Part shown: in pieces, positions 49,906-61,241 of the stretch
How the letters are laid out: the number at the start of each line of letters is the position of its first letter
Numbering within the stretch: position 1 is the first letter of the stretch
DNA from: Dicaeum eximium
Taxonomy: Eukaryota > Chordata > Aves > Passeriformes > Dicaeidae
Length of the DNA stretch: 64,000 nt
Assembly: GCA_013396995.1 (NCBI GenBank)
Contig: VWZP01008303.1
Span: forward strand, 383,176-447,175
Reading direction: 5' to 3'
Made by a program: the position numbers and the translations under genes
Notes under the pieces: generated by a model
Told to the model about the DNA's origin: nothing
The model's database searches: none
Seen by the model: the letters and a program-made list of their open reading frames with translations, nothing else

Positions 49906-52900
49906 GTACCTTCCCTTGGCTGTATTGAGACCCTGGGTAGCTACAGCTTCTGTAAGACTTGGCTGAGGTCACAATCTTCCACCAGCCTGGAACATCTCTT
50001 TGGAATGACTGCAGTGATGCTTTGAACTGGATGGACTCATTCACCTAAGCTCACCCCTTCCATTTCAAAAGGCCACTCTGGAAAGTAAAGCAGCCAGGCC
50101 TGATGAAAGTAAAACAGGATGAATTTCATCCTAAATTCACACCAGCACTAAATTTCCTCTCCAGCCATACAGTGACAGTACCTATTTTAGTATTTTCAAT
50201 ACTTATTCATCTAATAAATCCAATTAATGGGATGGTGCAATTGCATTGCTTAAAACATAGTACTGCAGGATGCTGATTTCTGATGGTAATTTTGGGAAGG
50301 AATCATGGCTGTGCTCTGAGCTTCCTAAAACCTTCTGGAGAATGGGAATACAGTACTTGCATGTACCTCGAGTTTACTGTACTGTTGTTGAACACAGAAA
50401 AGGGATGAACAGTCTGTAGGAATTGTTGTTATTCTTTTCTTTCCGAAATTAATTGTTGAAAGAGAGATACACTCATAAGCAGCAAGACCAATCATTTGAA
50501 TGCCACAGAGCAGACTGTGGTACAGTGAAGGCTCTGGGAATTGTGCACACAGTAAGTGCAGCTTGGTCCCTGCTGTCACAGCTGCAGTTCCTGTGTGCCT
50601 GGCTGCCTGTCCTCAGATCTGCCCCCTGTAAATGGCCATGCAAACTCCCCTTTCTGGTGCTTCTCAAGTGAGAGTTAAGGCTGTAGGGCCACACTGGAAG
50701 TAGATCAAGCCCATTCAGCTATGTGGAGCACAAGGGGCTGTGGTGCAGAGAAAACACCAGCATCTCTGTGACTGTGTCTTCTAAAGCTGCTTACAGGCTG
50801 GAGAAATCCCTGCCCTGCTTTCTTCACCCAAATCTCTCTCCTGTTGTTCCTGGGGGTCACTTGCAGCTTCCACAGCAGTGAAAAGTCGTGGTGCCAAGCC
50901 CTTCAGAAAGTGCTGAGGGCAGGAGGACTTTGCCACCACGGCAGGGCAGCACAAACAGCAGCCCTGGTGCCACATCTTGGGAAGGCTCCAAGCCCTGCCC
51001 CCAAGCTTGGCTGCTCCTCACCACCAGCATCCTCTGCTGCTCAGTTTGGAGCAGGATTCTGGCCAGGTGGACACGTGCCTGGTGCAGCACAGCCACTCTT
51101 AGGGCTCTGGGATGGATGCAGTAAGATGTGCTGTGTCACGGCACAACTGTTTGCTGAATTAAGAGAATCAAATAGTGAAATCCAGATGAAACGGTTTTGC
51201 TTCTTTGGAGCAGAAATTCTCAAAATAATTAAAATCAAGCTTTCTAATACAGAAATGCAATGTCATGGTTTGATGACTTTGTTTTTCTAAGGATTTGGGT
51301 TGTGTTTTTTTCTGAGATTATTACATTTTCACAGAACATTTAATTTGCATTTATGCTGTACTTTCCTGTAGAATATGATGTCATTAGAAAACATAATTTA
51401 TCTCTTCTGGAGTTTTGCAATAGTAAAATTGCAATTCAGAGTGTCTGTAGCTGTAAATCAAACACATTTATTTTAATGGCCTGGTCTGCAGAGCTGGAGA
51501 GGCCAGCTCTACCCATCCAGTTTGTAATGAATTGATGAACATCCCTGCTCCCCACAGCAGTCTCAGACTGCTCATAACACTCATTGATGTCTCTATATGA
51601 ACAGTTTCTTTAATTGCCATTGCCAATTCTGATTTTCCAGGTAAAGGCAGCCACCTTGCTCAAATGTTGAAATCATTTATCACCTGTCATGAAGGAGAGA
51701 GACTCTTGGCATCCTCCTGTGCAGTAAGATATGCTTTGATCTCAAAGCATTCTATCTGTGGTGTAGTAAGACAAAGCACCACCTGCTACGAAGCTTGACA
51801 GACTATATAAAATATAATTTATGTACGTTACCATTTTGTCTGACATAAAAGAATCACATAAGAGAACAAGAAGCAAAAAAAAAAAATGTTGTAACTGTAG
51901 TCACAGGCACAAATATCTTTAATTTATGACAGACTTAATAAAATAGGTTTTCTCCCAAATACATGACTCTTTCCAGGAGCTGTGTAGTGACTTCATTTAT
52001 ATGGTCTTAAATTAAAAGAATGCCTGTAGTCAATACAGTGCTACCAAATGAAAAATAAAAGTATCCAGAAGATCTGATAAACCTGTCTGGTCAGACTCCT
52101 TATGCACAGGGATGAGCAGGAACATTGTCTGGAAAGATGAATTCCAGTTCCCACTAATGGACATCACCACATCCAGATCCCTCAGATGATCCAGAGGTGC
52201 CATCCAACTCCCAAAGGGAAACCAAAATCCTTCTGTTCATTAGCAGATTCTAAGTGGGCAGGGGCCACATTAAAAAATGGTCAGAGGAAAATCAAGTGTT
52301 TGCTGCCAGAGGAATCTGGTGGAATGGGTTTGGGGGCTGCAGAGTCAGGGCTGGGGCAGTCCCAGCAGCACTTTGCAGTCACTGCACTGGGAGGGTCCAG
52401 GCACAACCCCTCGTGACATGCAAGGCATCAGGATCCTGCACTTCCATTCCCTTATGGACATGGCATGTTTGTGGGGCACTGTCTTTCAAAGAAACGTCAC
52501 TGCAATGACTTAGGGTATTTCATTGTCATCCCTGCTGTGTCCCTCAAAGCATTTAGCTTCATATCCAGGGTGAGAGGGTAAAGGTCCTTGACAGACAACA
52601 AATCCCTACTTGCCACGATGCATTCTGCAACACTCAGAAGCAAGACACAGCAGGGGCACATGAACCTCATTTAAAAGTTTTTATTCAGGTCTTCAACTCA
52701 CACTAAGGCTGGGGAGGATGAACAGCCCCTTCAGCCCTCATGCAGAAAAGCCTGGCTGAAGCATGGTCTGGCACCCTGCTTTACACTTACAGAGGGGTGG
52801 CAGAGTCAGTTGGGAGCATTTCTCCCCCAAAACTCACTTCCCAACTTGGATCTTTGTACCCAGTGCCCTCACCAGGAACATACAGTGGGGCACTGCCACC

Positions 52901-54723
52901 CACAAAGCGATGGGGAAATCTTGGCATCAGGGAACTGAAACTCTTTGTGAGAAAGCAGAACTCAAAGGGGATGGCTGGAGCAGCTCTGACTTGCAGTAGG
53001 CAGCAAAGCTAAATGCTTTGAGGGTTTTCTCAGGAGGGCACTTGTTCCACAGTCCAGGAAAGGAGATGAGAAAAAAGACTTATGTAACCTACCAACACAT
53101 CCATGGGATGTCTGCAGTGTCCAGCCACCCTCCAGGCACCAAACACCAAGGACCAGAGAGTCACTGCCTTTGTGATCTCTGGGGTCTTGCAGTTCTGAAA
53201 CAAACGGTAATTTTTACACCTACAGCTCTGGAACGGAGCATACAGGCTTGGAACTTTTCAAGAATCATTGCAGGATGGTTTTTTTTTTTTTTTTTAACTT
53301 GGTCCATCTGTACTACTCTATCACTCCTATTCCCAAAAGAAGCCAGAGCTTTTACATGAAATACATGGCACAACTTTGTTTTCCGCCTTTGCTGTGCAGC
53401 TGTAGAGGCTGAACACACAGACCAATGCAATGTTCACTTCTCATTTAGATTCAAGTACAGTGCTAGAAACTGGTAGCAAGGGTTACTCAACCCTGCAAAA
53501 TCGAGTTTTTTCTTGTTTGCTTTCCAAATGAAAAATACTTTTCAATCATGTTCTTGATGGGGAAAACCAACACATCTATCACCCCTTCCACATTCTTTTA
53601 TTCCCTCAGTAGTAAACATCTGTCTTAATGCAAGAACTTCAAAGAAAGCCAAAGTGATTTTTTCATGTTATGAGTTTGCCCAGACACTAAACATGTTCAA
53701 ATGTCATCTTCCGTTTTCTGTTTTGTCCTTATAAATTAGATTATCCTGCTACTGTTCTGCAAATTTGTTTACAAGAAAAAAATTCCAAGCCCCATTTCTT
53801 GCTTTCTTCCAAAGTTTGAAGTTTTTTCTTAAAACTTCCTGGAACCAGAACAAAAATGGTTCAAATTGTCACTTGGTTGGAGAGAGAAGTGCTTGGTAGG
53901 AAAAGAGCAGGGAGATACTAAGAGCAAACAAGGCCAAATAATAGTCTTGTATTTACTGAATCTCTCATTTTTGAGTGTCCAACCTACAACTCTACTGCCA
54001 GCCAAGCCTGACGTTTATACATTTTCTTTTGACATTTGAAGATTAAGGGAATCATGTTTATGTGAGATAGTACCAGCACACCCTTGACTCCAGTCCCTCC
54101 CACCCTGAGGTCCTGTCCCAAAGGGATGCTGTGGAAACAGCATCAGGTGGAGATGGCCAGGAATACACACCCATGCAGGAGACCACCACAAATAATCTCC
54201 TGATTAAAGGGAGCACTGACAAAAATCTCCAGCTCTTCCATTCTGTGCTGAGCTCTTGCTATATGTCTATGTTCATGTGCAAATCTACCTGATAGGCATG
54301 TGCTTGTTATCTCTAGATTTGTGTTTATTTACCTCTTCAATTTTTAGCAAGGATGCAATTAAGGATACCAGTTCTTGGCTGCTGTTTGTTTTATAAAATA
54401 AACATGAAGCAATTGACTGTAAGTATCCAGTCTGCAGTGCTTTACTGAGGTCTGATTAGAAAACCACTAAAATCTCCTTAAAGGCACTTCACTTTCTAAA
54501 GGTATCTGAGGTTGGCTTGCAGAAGCAGAGTATTGAGCTTGCCTTTTTCGTCATTTATTTCTGATCCTGCCTCATGTGGCTACAAGTTCATTTCAGCAAC
54601 TTTTGCTGATGGTGAGAACAGACTCAAGTTTTTTTCCTGAGGATTTCCATTCTGTATGGAGAATGAAAACACTTGGGTCAGACATGGATGAAGAGAGGAG
54701 TAGGGGGGAGCGAAGGAAGTGTG
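49906..54723. other. Intergenic; nothing recognised
   Basis: Short poly-A (near 51877-51888) and poly-T (53279-53295) runs only. No exon, RNA gene or transposon end was identified. Confidence 0.5.
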
Positions 54724-54761
54724 GAAAGGAAAGAAAGAAAGGAAAGAAAGGAAAGAAAGGA

Positions 54762-54817
<56 letters not shown>

Positions 54818-54857
54818 GAGAAAGAAAGAGAAAGAGAGAAAGAAAGAAAGAAAGAGA

Positions 54858-54929
<72 letters not shown>

Positions 54930-54984
54930 GAGAGAAAGAAAGAAACAAACAAACAAACAAAGAGAAAGAAAGAAAGGAGGAATG
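54724..54984. repeat. Long (GAAA)n microsatellite
   Basis: About 260 bp of GAAA/AAAG units with GAGAAA and GGAAA variants and a short (CAAA)n segment near 54944-54961. Open frames on both strands (Lys/Glu/Arg-rich or Ser/Phe/Leu-rich) come from the repeat and are not genes. Confidence 0.98.
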
Positions 54985-56674
54985 CAAAAAAGAGAAATGC
55001 AGAAAAGAGAAATGCAGAAAAGAAAGTGCAAACTGTTTTATTAGCTTGATTTAACACCCAGTCTGAGCCAGACCTGTTATACAGAATATGTTTCCTTGGG
55101 GGTTTATAATGCAACTACTACAGAGAAACCAGCATGGTCTGTCACAGCATGAACTATTCAGCAGCCTAGTAAAAATATGAATAGCTCATAATGACAGGAG
55201 AGTCAAACTGTTGGTGTCTGGAATGTGAGATTATAAAACATGAGATGATAAAATATCATGATCCAGATTAGAAATCAATATATTTGTTAAAGTTACCAGC
55301 AAAGGAACATGGACTATTAGAAAACAGTCAATGCATTCCCTGCTGTGTCTACCAGCATTCTTTGGATCAGGTGAGAAGTTGCAAGTGTAAAGTAAAAATA
55401 AATTAAAGGGTTCTTATATCAATCAAAAGTATTAAAAAATAGAAAATTTAATGGGAAGCAAGTAGTGAAAATCCAGAGTGGAGGGGTGAACAAGGGCAAC
55501 TACATCACTGAGATATCAAAAACAACAGGTACATTACCCTCACTGGAGGGGTTTTCAGAAAGTGCTTTGCTGTAAGGCAATGCCCTTGCAGTATTTAAAG
55601 GGATTTGCTGTTAGAAACTCTTGGATTAGGAAATTCTACGTGCACCAAGTGAAATATCAAGGAGAGAACTAGCCAGCCTGCAGGGTTAGTCACTGGGGTT
55701 GGTGCAGGTAAATAAAAACACTGAAGTATCCCTGCTCAGGTAAGAACTTGAACAAATGTTTAGACTGTGCATATTGCTTAAGTGTTTATTTAAGCAATTT
55801 AATCCAGCCAGGCCACACTAATGAAATTCAGCTGCTATTCATCCCAACACACAAGAGTGTCCTCCATAGCATAGATATGAAAGCAAATAAGATAAAAGGA
55901 AAGGTGAAATAAGAAAAGAGGTGCTACTTACCTGTGCTATGCATTTTATCTTTTTTTTTTTAATGGAGCCATTTGTAACCAATCTTTAGCATGGTTTGTA
56001 TTAAGTCTGGATCACAAATGACACCTGTCATGCAGCTGTTTACATCTGGCTCACAGGTGTGTGGCTGTGTTTGCCAGGAGTAGATGGGTGCCTTTGAGGG
56101 ACTTTTCAGTGCAGAGACAGAGAGGAGGAAAGGGTGAGGGTCTTTGCTGTTCCCTACCTGTGTTCCCTCCCTATTACACCTCCTCTTATGAAATACAAGT
56201 CAGTTTGCATGGAAATACTGATTGGAAAAAGCTCCAGATTTTCCTTTAAAGTAGTGAAAAATGTAGAGGTGAATACATGAAGAAGTACAGGGCAAGTTGA
56301 CTAGAAAAAACAATATTGCTTGGCAATCCAGGTAAAGCTGCCAGCAACAGGAACTCAGGGTACAGCTGTGCTGGGATTGCAGCTGTGCTGGGATTGCAGC
56401 TGTGCTGGGATTGCAGAGTCCATTGTCCTGGCTGTGTCCAGCCCCAGGGGACAGAAATGGGTCCTTTAGATTAATAATCTGTCAAGTGCTCCCAGATTTC
56501 TGGCACTGTGGTTTGTACACACACACCAAGGATCCCTCCACATGGGCATTAAAAACCCCTGTGTGATGCAGAGCTCAGTGCTCCTGTTCCCCACAGACTG
56601 AGGGGCCAGCCCTGGTTCTGAAAACCCATTCACCATCATCTGTTCAGAAACCAAGGGCTGGGTCTGACACAGGG
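54985..56674. other. Intergenic; one 17-bp triplication
   Basis: Three perfect tandem copies of CAGCTGTGCTGGGATTG lie at 56363-56413. Nothing else was recognised. Confidence 0.6.
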
Positions 56675-56985
56675 CAAACCTAGAGGCTGAGGGGAGACCT
56701 TAGTGCACTGTACAACTACCTGAAAGGAGGCATCAGGTTGCATTGGGGGAGGTTTTTGTTAGACATTATGAAAAATTTCTCCACAGAAAGTGTTGTCAGG
56801 CATTGGAACAGGCTGCCCAAGGAGAGTGGCAGAATCACTGGAAGTATTCCAAACACGTGTGGATATGGCACTTGAGGACATGGTTTAGTGGTGAACATGG
56901 TGGTGGCTCTAGGATGACAGCTGGACTTGATGATCCTAGAGGTCTTTTTCCAACCTTAAGGATTCCATGGTTCTATGCAAACCTG
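56675..56985 (+). mobile_element. CR1 LINE 3' end, plus orientation
   Basis: Reads through CR1 landmarks (GAGGGGAGACCTTAGTGCACTG by similarity, GGCATTGGAACAGGCTGCCC, GACTTGATGATCCTAGAGGT, TTTTTCCAACCTTAAGGATT) to the terminal CCATGGTTCTATG. It is 5'-truncated with a complete 3' end. Confidence 0.93.
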
Positions 56986-58494
56986 CCTGGAGAGCAGGAC
57001 TTTTGCACACTTGATAATGTGGGGCTGTGGAACACAGGGGCTGCAAGGAGGACAAACCACCACGTCTTGCCTCTATTCCCCCACCCACCACAGCCTGAGA
57101 AAGTAGAAAGCTGCAGGGCAGAAGGATGCAGGAGGCAGGACGGGGTGAATGAGCAGGAATTCACCCCTTGCTTTACCAGCCTGGCACTTCCAGAGCCAAG
57201 TGCATCAGGGCTTTGGCAGGGGAGTTTTGTTGGAGAGGAACAATGCCACAGACACGGTGTAACAAAGAGATCTTTGTGAACACGATTGGCCTGCAGCACA
57301 GGATCAGGACTTCTTTTCAGGCTGGCTGCCTGGAATACTGAGGGAGGACAAACAGCTCCCCAAGTCAGAATAACATGACAGAAAATCCCAGTACATCCCC
57401 CGAGCTCCCTGCCTGTGCAGCTCCTGAGCCGTGCAGCAGCTTCTTCCTCGCTGGGAGGATTTGAATGGGAAAGGGGGGGAGTTGTGGGGCAGAGCAGGAG
57501 CTCTTTGCATTCATGCACACGTAGCTCTGGCTGCCAGCAGAGCCTGCCTGGCTGCAGAGTTTGGGAAGCCCTGCAGCACACAAAGGTTGCACTGAGACAA
57601 CAATCCCAAATTCAGGGCTTTTGCTCTCCTGAGCCAATGAAAAAATCCTTCCCCCCTCTCCCCCTGACTTTGGCAGATCAACTGCTTCCAGATTTCCTGA
57701 TAAATTATCGCAAGGAAGAGAAATAATCCTCAGCTCTTCCTCACTCAGAAAGCTGAGGATTTTTCCTGTGGTCTGAGTAAAATGAAGCACCCTAAATTAG
57801 CACCATTCATGCTGCCACAGCCAAGAACTGCCTGTGCAACTACATCCCCAGTGAGAGTGTTGCAGCCTCTCTTAAGAACCTACAAGATAAAATGTACCCA
57901 CAGATTCCCAACTCAAACACACCACCAAGTTCACCCACTGCATCTCTGACTCTGCCAATTTTTTTTTTTTTTTTCAATAAATTTAGGCCACAGGAACCCA
58001 GTTTACCCCCAAAGATTCCAACTTCTTTATAAACCAGCTCCACAGCTCCACAGAAGATTTTTCTTTTTAAATAACTATGTCACCAAGCCTATGCTTTAAC
58101 CAACATTCAGAAATCACATGCTCACCAGCTGGAGTGGAAGCCTGTATTTTATTTTCAGTTCCCATCACAAATTCAATCATCAACAATGCCATCAAGCTGT
58201 CTCCAAAATATCCTTACACCTCTACCAGCTTCAGGGGCACTATCACTGGTGAAGTGAGACCCTCAATCTTCCATATACAAGCATGCCTGCAGATCAACAC
58301 ACATATTGCCACTGATGCAACCAAATATATTCAAAAGATATCACACTGCTGTGCCTTAAAGGAGACTCTCAGGGACCACTAGTCTCTTGGAGGAGAGCAA
58401 TGATGGCCCTTGCTTTGCTGGTGTAAGCCTGGGCTTTGCCTTATCAAAAGAGCTGCCCTCACAGTGATTCACTGTGTCTTCAGCATCCTCATCA
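56986..58494. other. Intergenic; nothing recognised
   Basis: Includes a poly-T run at about 57959-57974. Long frames near 56973-57581 and 57365-57790 are in GC-richer sequence without a recognisable domain or splice context. Confidence 0.5.
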
Positions 58495-58790
58495 GGGGAA
58501 GCAGAGGGGCAGGCACTGATCTCTTCTCTGGTGACAGGACTCGAGGAAATGGCATGGATCTGAGTCAAGGTTGGATATCAGGAAAAAGCTTTTCACCCTG
58601 AGGGGGGTTGAGCACTGGAACAGGTTCCTCAGGGCAGTGGTCACAGCACCAAACCTGAGAGAGCTCAAGAAGTGTTTGGACAATGCTCTCAGGCACAGGG
58701 TGTGACTTTTGGGGTGTCCTGTTCTGGGACAGGAGCTGGACTCAATGATTCTGATGGGTTTCTTCCAACTCAGCTTATTCTGTGTGGAAC
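58495..58790 (+). mobile_element. CR1 LINE 3' end, plus orientation
   Basis: Landmarks in order: CACTGATCTCTTCTCTGGTG, GGTTGGATATCAGGAAAAAG, GAGCACTGGAACAGGTTCCT, GGAGCTGGACTCAATGATTC and CTTCCAACTCAGCTTATTCT, ending with a degraded terminal ATTCTGTG. It is 5'-truncated. Confidence 0.92.
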
Positions 58791-59255
58791 CAGAAGTTTG
58801 CTTCAGTGCAGAAATCCAATCCAACTGACTGCCTCTACCCCTCAGGTTTCACATACTAAACCCTAATGGGATCCAAATGGAAAATCATCAAGTAACTAAA
58901 ACTAGCAATAGAATGCCATGCGTTTTGAAAGAAATTTTCCCCAGCATCTAACTTTGTAACTTTTAAATAACTCCCTCAACAAACTCATAACCAGAAGTAA
59001 AACAAACCGAACCTGCTGTCGAAAAAAATGAACAAGCAGAAAATAAATAGTCTGTAAACCCATTTCTGCAGCCACTGCCATGACTGCCCTTCAAGCAGCC
59101 CCACTGCAGTCCAGGGAGCCTTCACATGCTCCCCATGAAACCTGACACACACCATACCTGTGCACTGCAGGACTGATGGGAACCACGCAGTTGGACAATA
59201 TGGATGTGCTGGAGTGAACTCTGCTGGATAATCAGTAAAGGACCAGAGCACTCAG

Positions 59256-59284
59256 TACCCTGTAAAAATACCATTTACAGGGTA
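59256..59284. repeat. 11-bp inverted repeat with 7-nt loop
   Basis: TACCCTGTAAA and TTTACAGGGTA are perfect reverse complements separated by AATACCA. This could form a hairpin. No terminator or transposon context is visible. Confidence 0.7.
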
Positions 59285-61220
59285 TTTTTCACTAACTGCT
59301 CCCACTGACATCTCAAAGGACCATCCTGAAAAGTGGCTTCTGAAACAACTCCAAAAGGCAGCACTGGAAAGGAAAATGCTCAAATCTGCAAAAGTAAAAA
59401 GAAGAAAGAAATTGTGGACTCAACAAAGTCCGTGTACTTAAGGCCTACTTTGATCCTCCTTCTGTCTGGCTGAATGAAGCTCGTGGGCTGCCTGCCAACA
59501 CATTTCCCCCTGCTTTTCTCTCAAGAAATGAACATGTTATCAACTTCCTCTTGCTAAAACCTTATCTAGTCACAGACTGTAACCACCCTTTTTCTCTCAA
59601 GCTGGCTGCTCATCTGGCACAACTGTGCTGAACAAAGAGTTATTGTCTCTCACCTGTGTTTTGGCTTCCTGTTTGGAAGATGCTGCTCCTGGTTTCTGAG
59701 TCATGAGGTGAGAGCTGTGTGTCCACCAATATACCTGTCCATTTTTGTTGGTTTTTTGTATTTCAGCTGGTCTAATGAAAGATTTCACAATGCTCTTGAG
59801 CCCTTCACCCCACGCTGAGGTGTCCAGGGAATACTGCTGGGGAAGAGCTTGTCACACGAGTGCCACACACCTTCTTCCTTAGGCCACAAGGAACAGAGTT
59901 CAGGTGCTTCTTGTGCCCACCAGCCTGTGCTGAGTGAGAAATGAAAGATACACTCAAATCAGGTAGAAGTTGATAGACGTCTTAACAAAAAAAATCAGGA
60001 TGGAAAGCAAATTGTGACTCTGAGAGCTGGGACAAACTCCCTGCTCCCACTCCTTGAACCACAGGGAACCTCATCCCTCCTGCAGGAATTTGGCTGCACT
60101 GGCTGGGCCTTGTGGCACCCGTGGCAGTGGTTGGCCATTGCCATGTCCATGTTTCCCATGCAGTGACAGGCCAGCTGCAATCTGAGGCTGTGTGCCTCTT
60201 TGGCACAGTCTCTGCTGCAGAATCAGCTTTCCTGAAATGCACGTGAGACCTGGTGCTCCAGTTACTTTCAGGAATGTGCCCCTACCAAGGATTAAGCAAA
60301 ATAAATAGTATCTGGTTCCATATCTGTTTTCATGTTTGCTTATGCATACCTGCCTCCAGCCCTATCCAGGGCTTAGACCTTCCAACAGCTCCTGTTTGTT
60401 GGAGAGCATCTCAGTTTTACAGGGTCACTTTTCACAAGAGCCTTTTCTCTAGAGGACAGTTGCCTGCTTCTGTTCCCTCCCTAAGCTCACAGATATCATA
60501 TACAGAATTACAGTTCCCTACAGAGGCACTGCAGAGACTATCCCTGCATTACAAAGAATTCTTGCATGCTATAAACAAATTTAAAAAATAGGTCATATCT
60601 GAAGAATACTAGCACCTGCAAGATTACTTTAGGTGTGCTAGTGAGCTAAGGGTGTCCAAATATTTTTTTTTTCCCTGTGGGATTTAGATGAACTGTACTC
60701 TTAGTTACTTAATTCACAGGTACTTTTTGGAGCACATTTTTTGGAGCCTATTTTCCTCTCATTCATAAAGCACAGCTTCATTAAATGTCACTTTTCTTGC
60801 TCTATATATTTAAGCTAGTGCTCCACAAAGTGGTCCAGATTTTCTGCTAATTCTCACTGATGCTGCCAGTGGCATCTGCAAAGTGCTGCCCCAGAGCTTT
60901 ACCTGCCCAATGGTGCTGATTTTTAGTGGACAATGTTTTTCCTCTTCCTGCACCCAAAATTTGCAGCTATGACAACTTCTGGTTTTCTGGAGTTGAGAAA
61001 ACTCCTGCTGGGCTTAAGGGAAAAGACCAACTCTCACACTCAGAGAGATGAGGACCTGCAATGTTTCTCTTTGCCAGCCCACTTTAGCAAGCTGCAAGGG
61101 AAGCACAGGGATTGTGGCTCCAAAATGAAGGGTCTTATTCTTTAGTTTTGTCAGCAAAAAAACACTGAGCAGGTGCTTCCATCCCCAACAGATTCCTCCT
61201 TACAGCCAAGAGTGATGACA

Positions 61221-61241
61221 CTTGAAGCTTTAAGCTTCAAG
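61221..61241. repeat. 21-bp near-palindrome
   Basis: CTTGAAGCTT and AAGCTTCAAG flank a single T. It is perfect apart from the centre base. Confidence 0.8.

Noticed and set aside
54576..55114. Several 110-173 codon frames rich in Lys/Glu or Ser/Phe/Leu
   Set aside because: They are readings of the (GAAA)n microsatellite on both strands.
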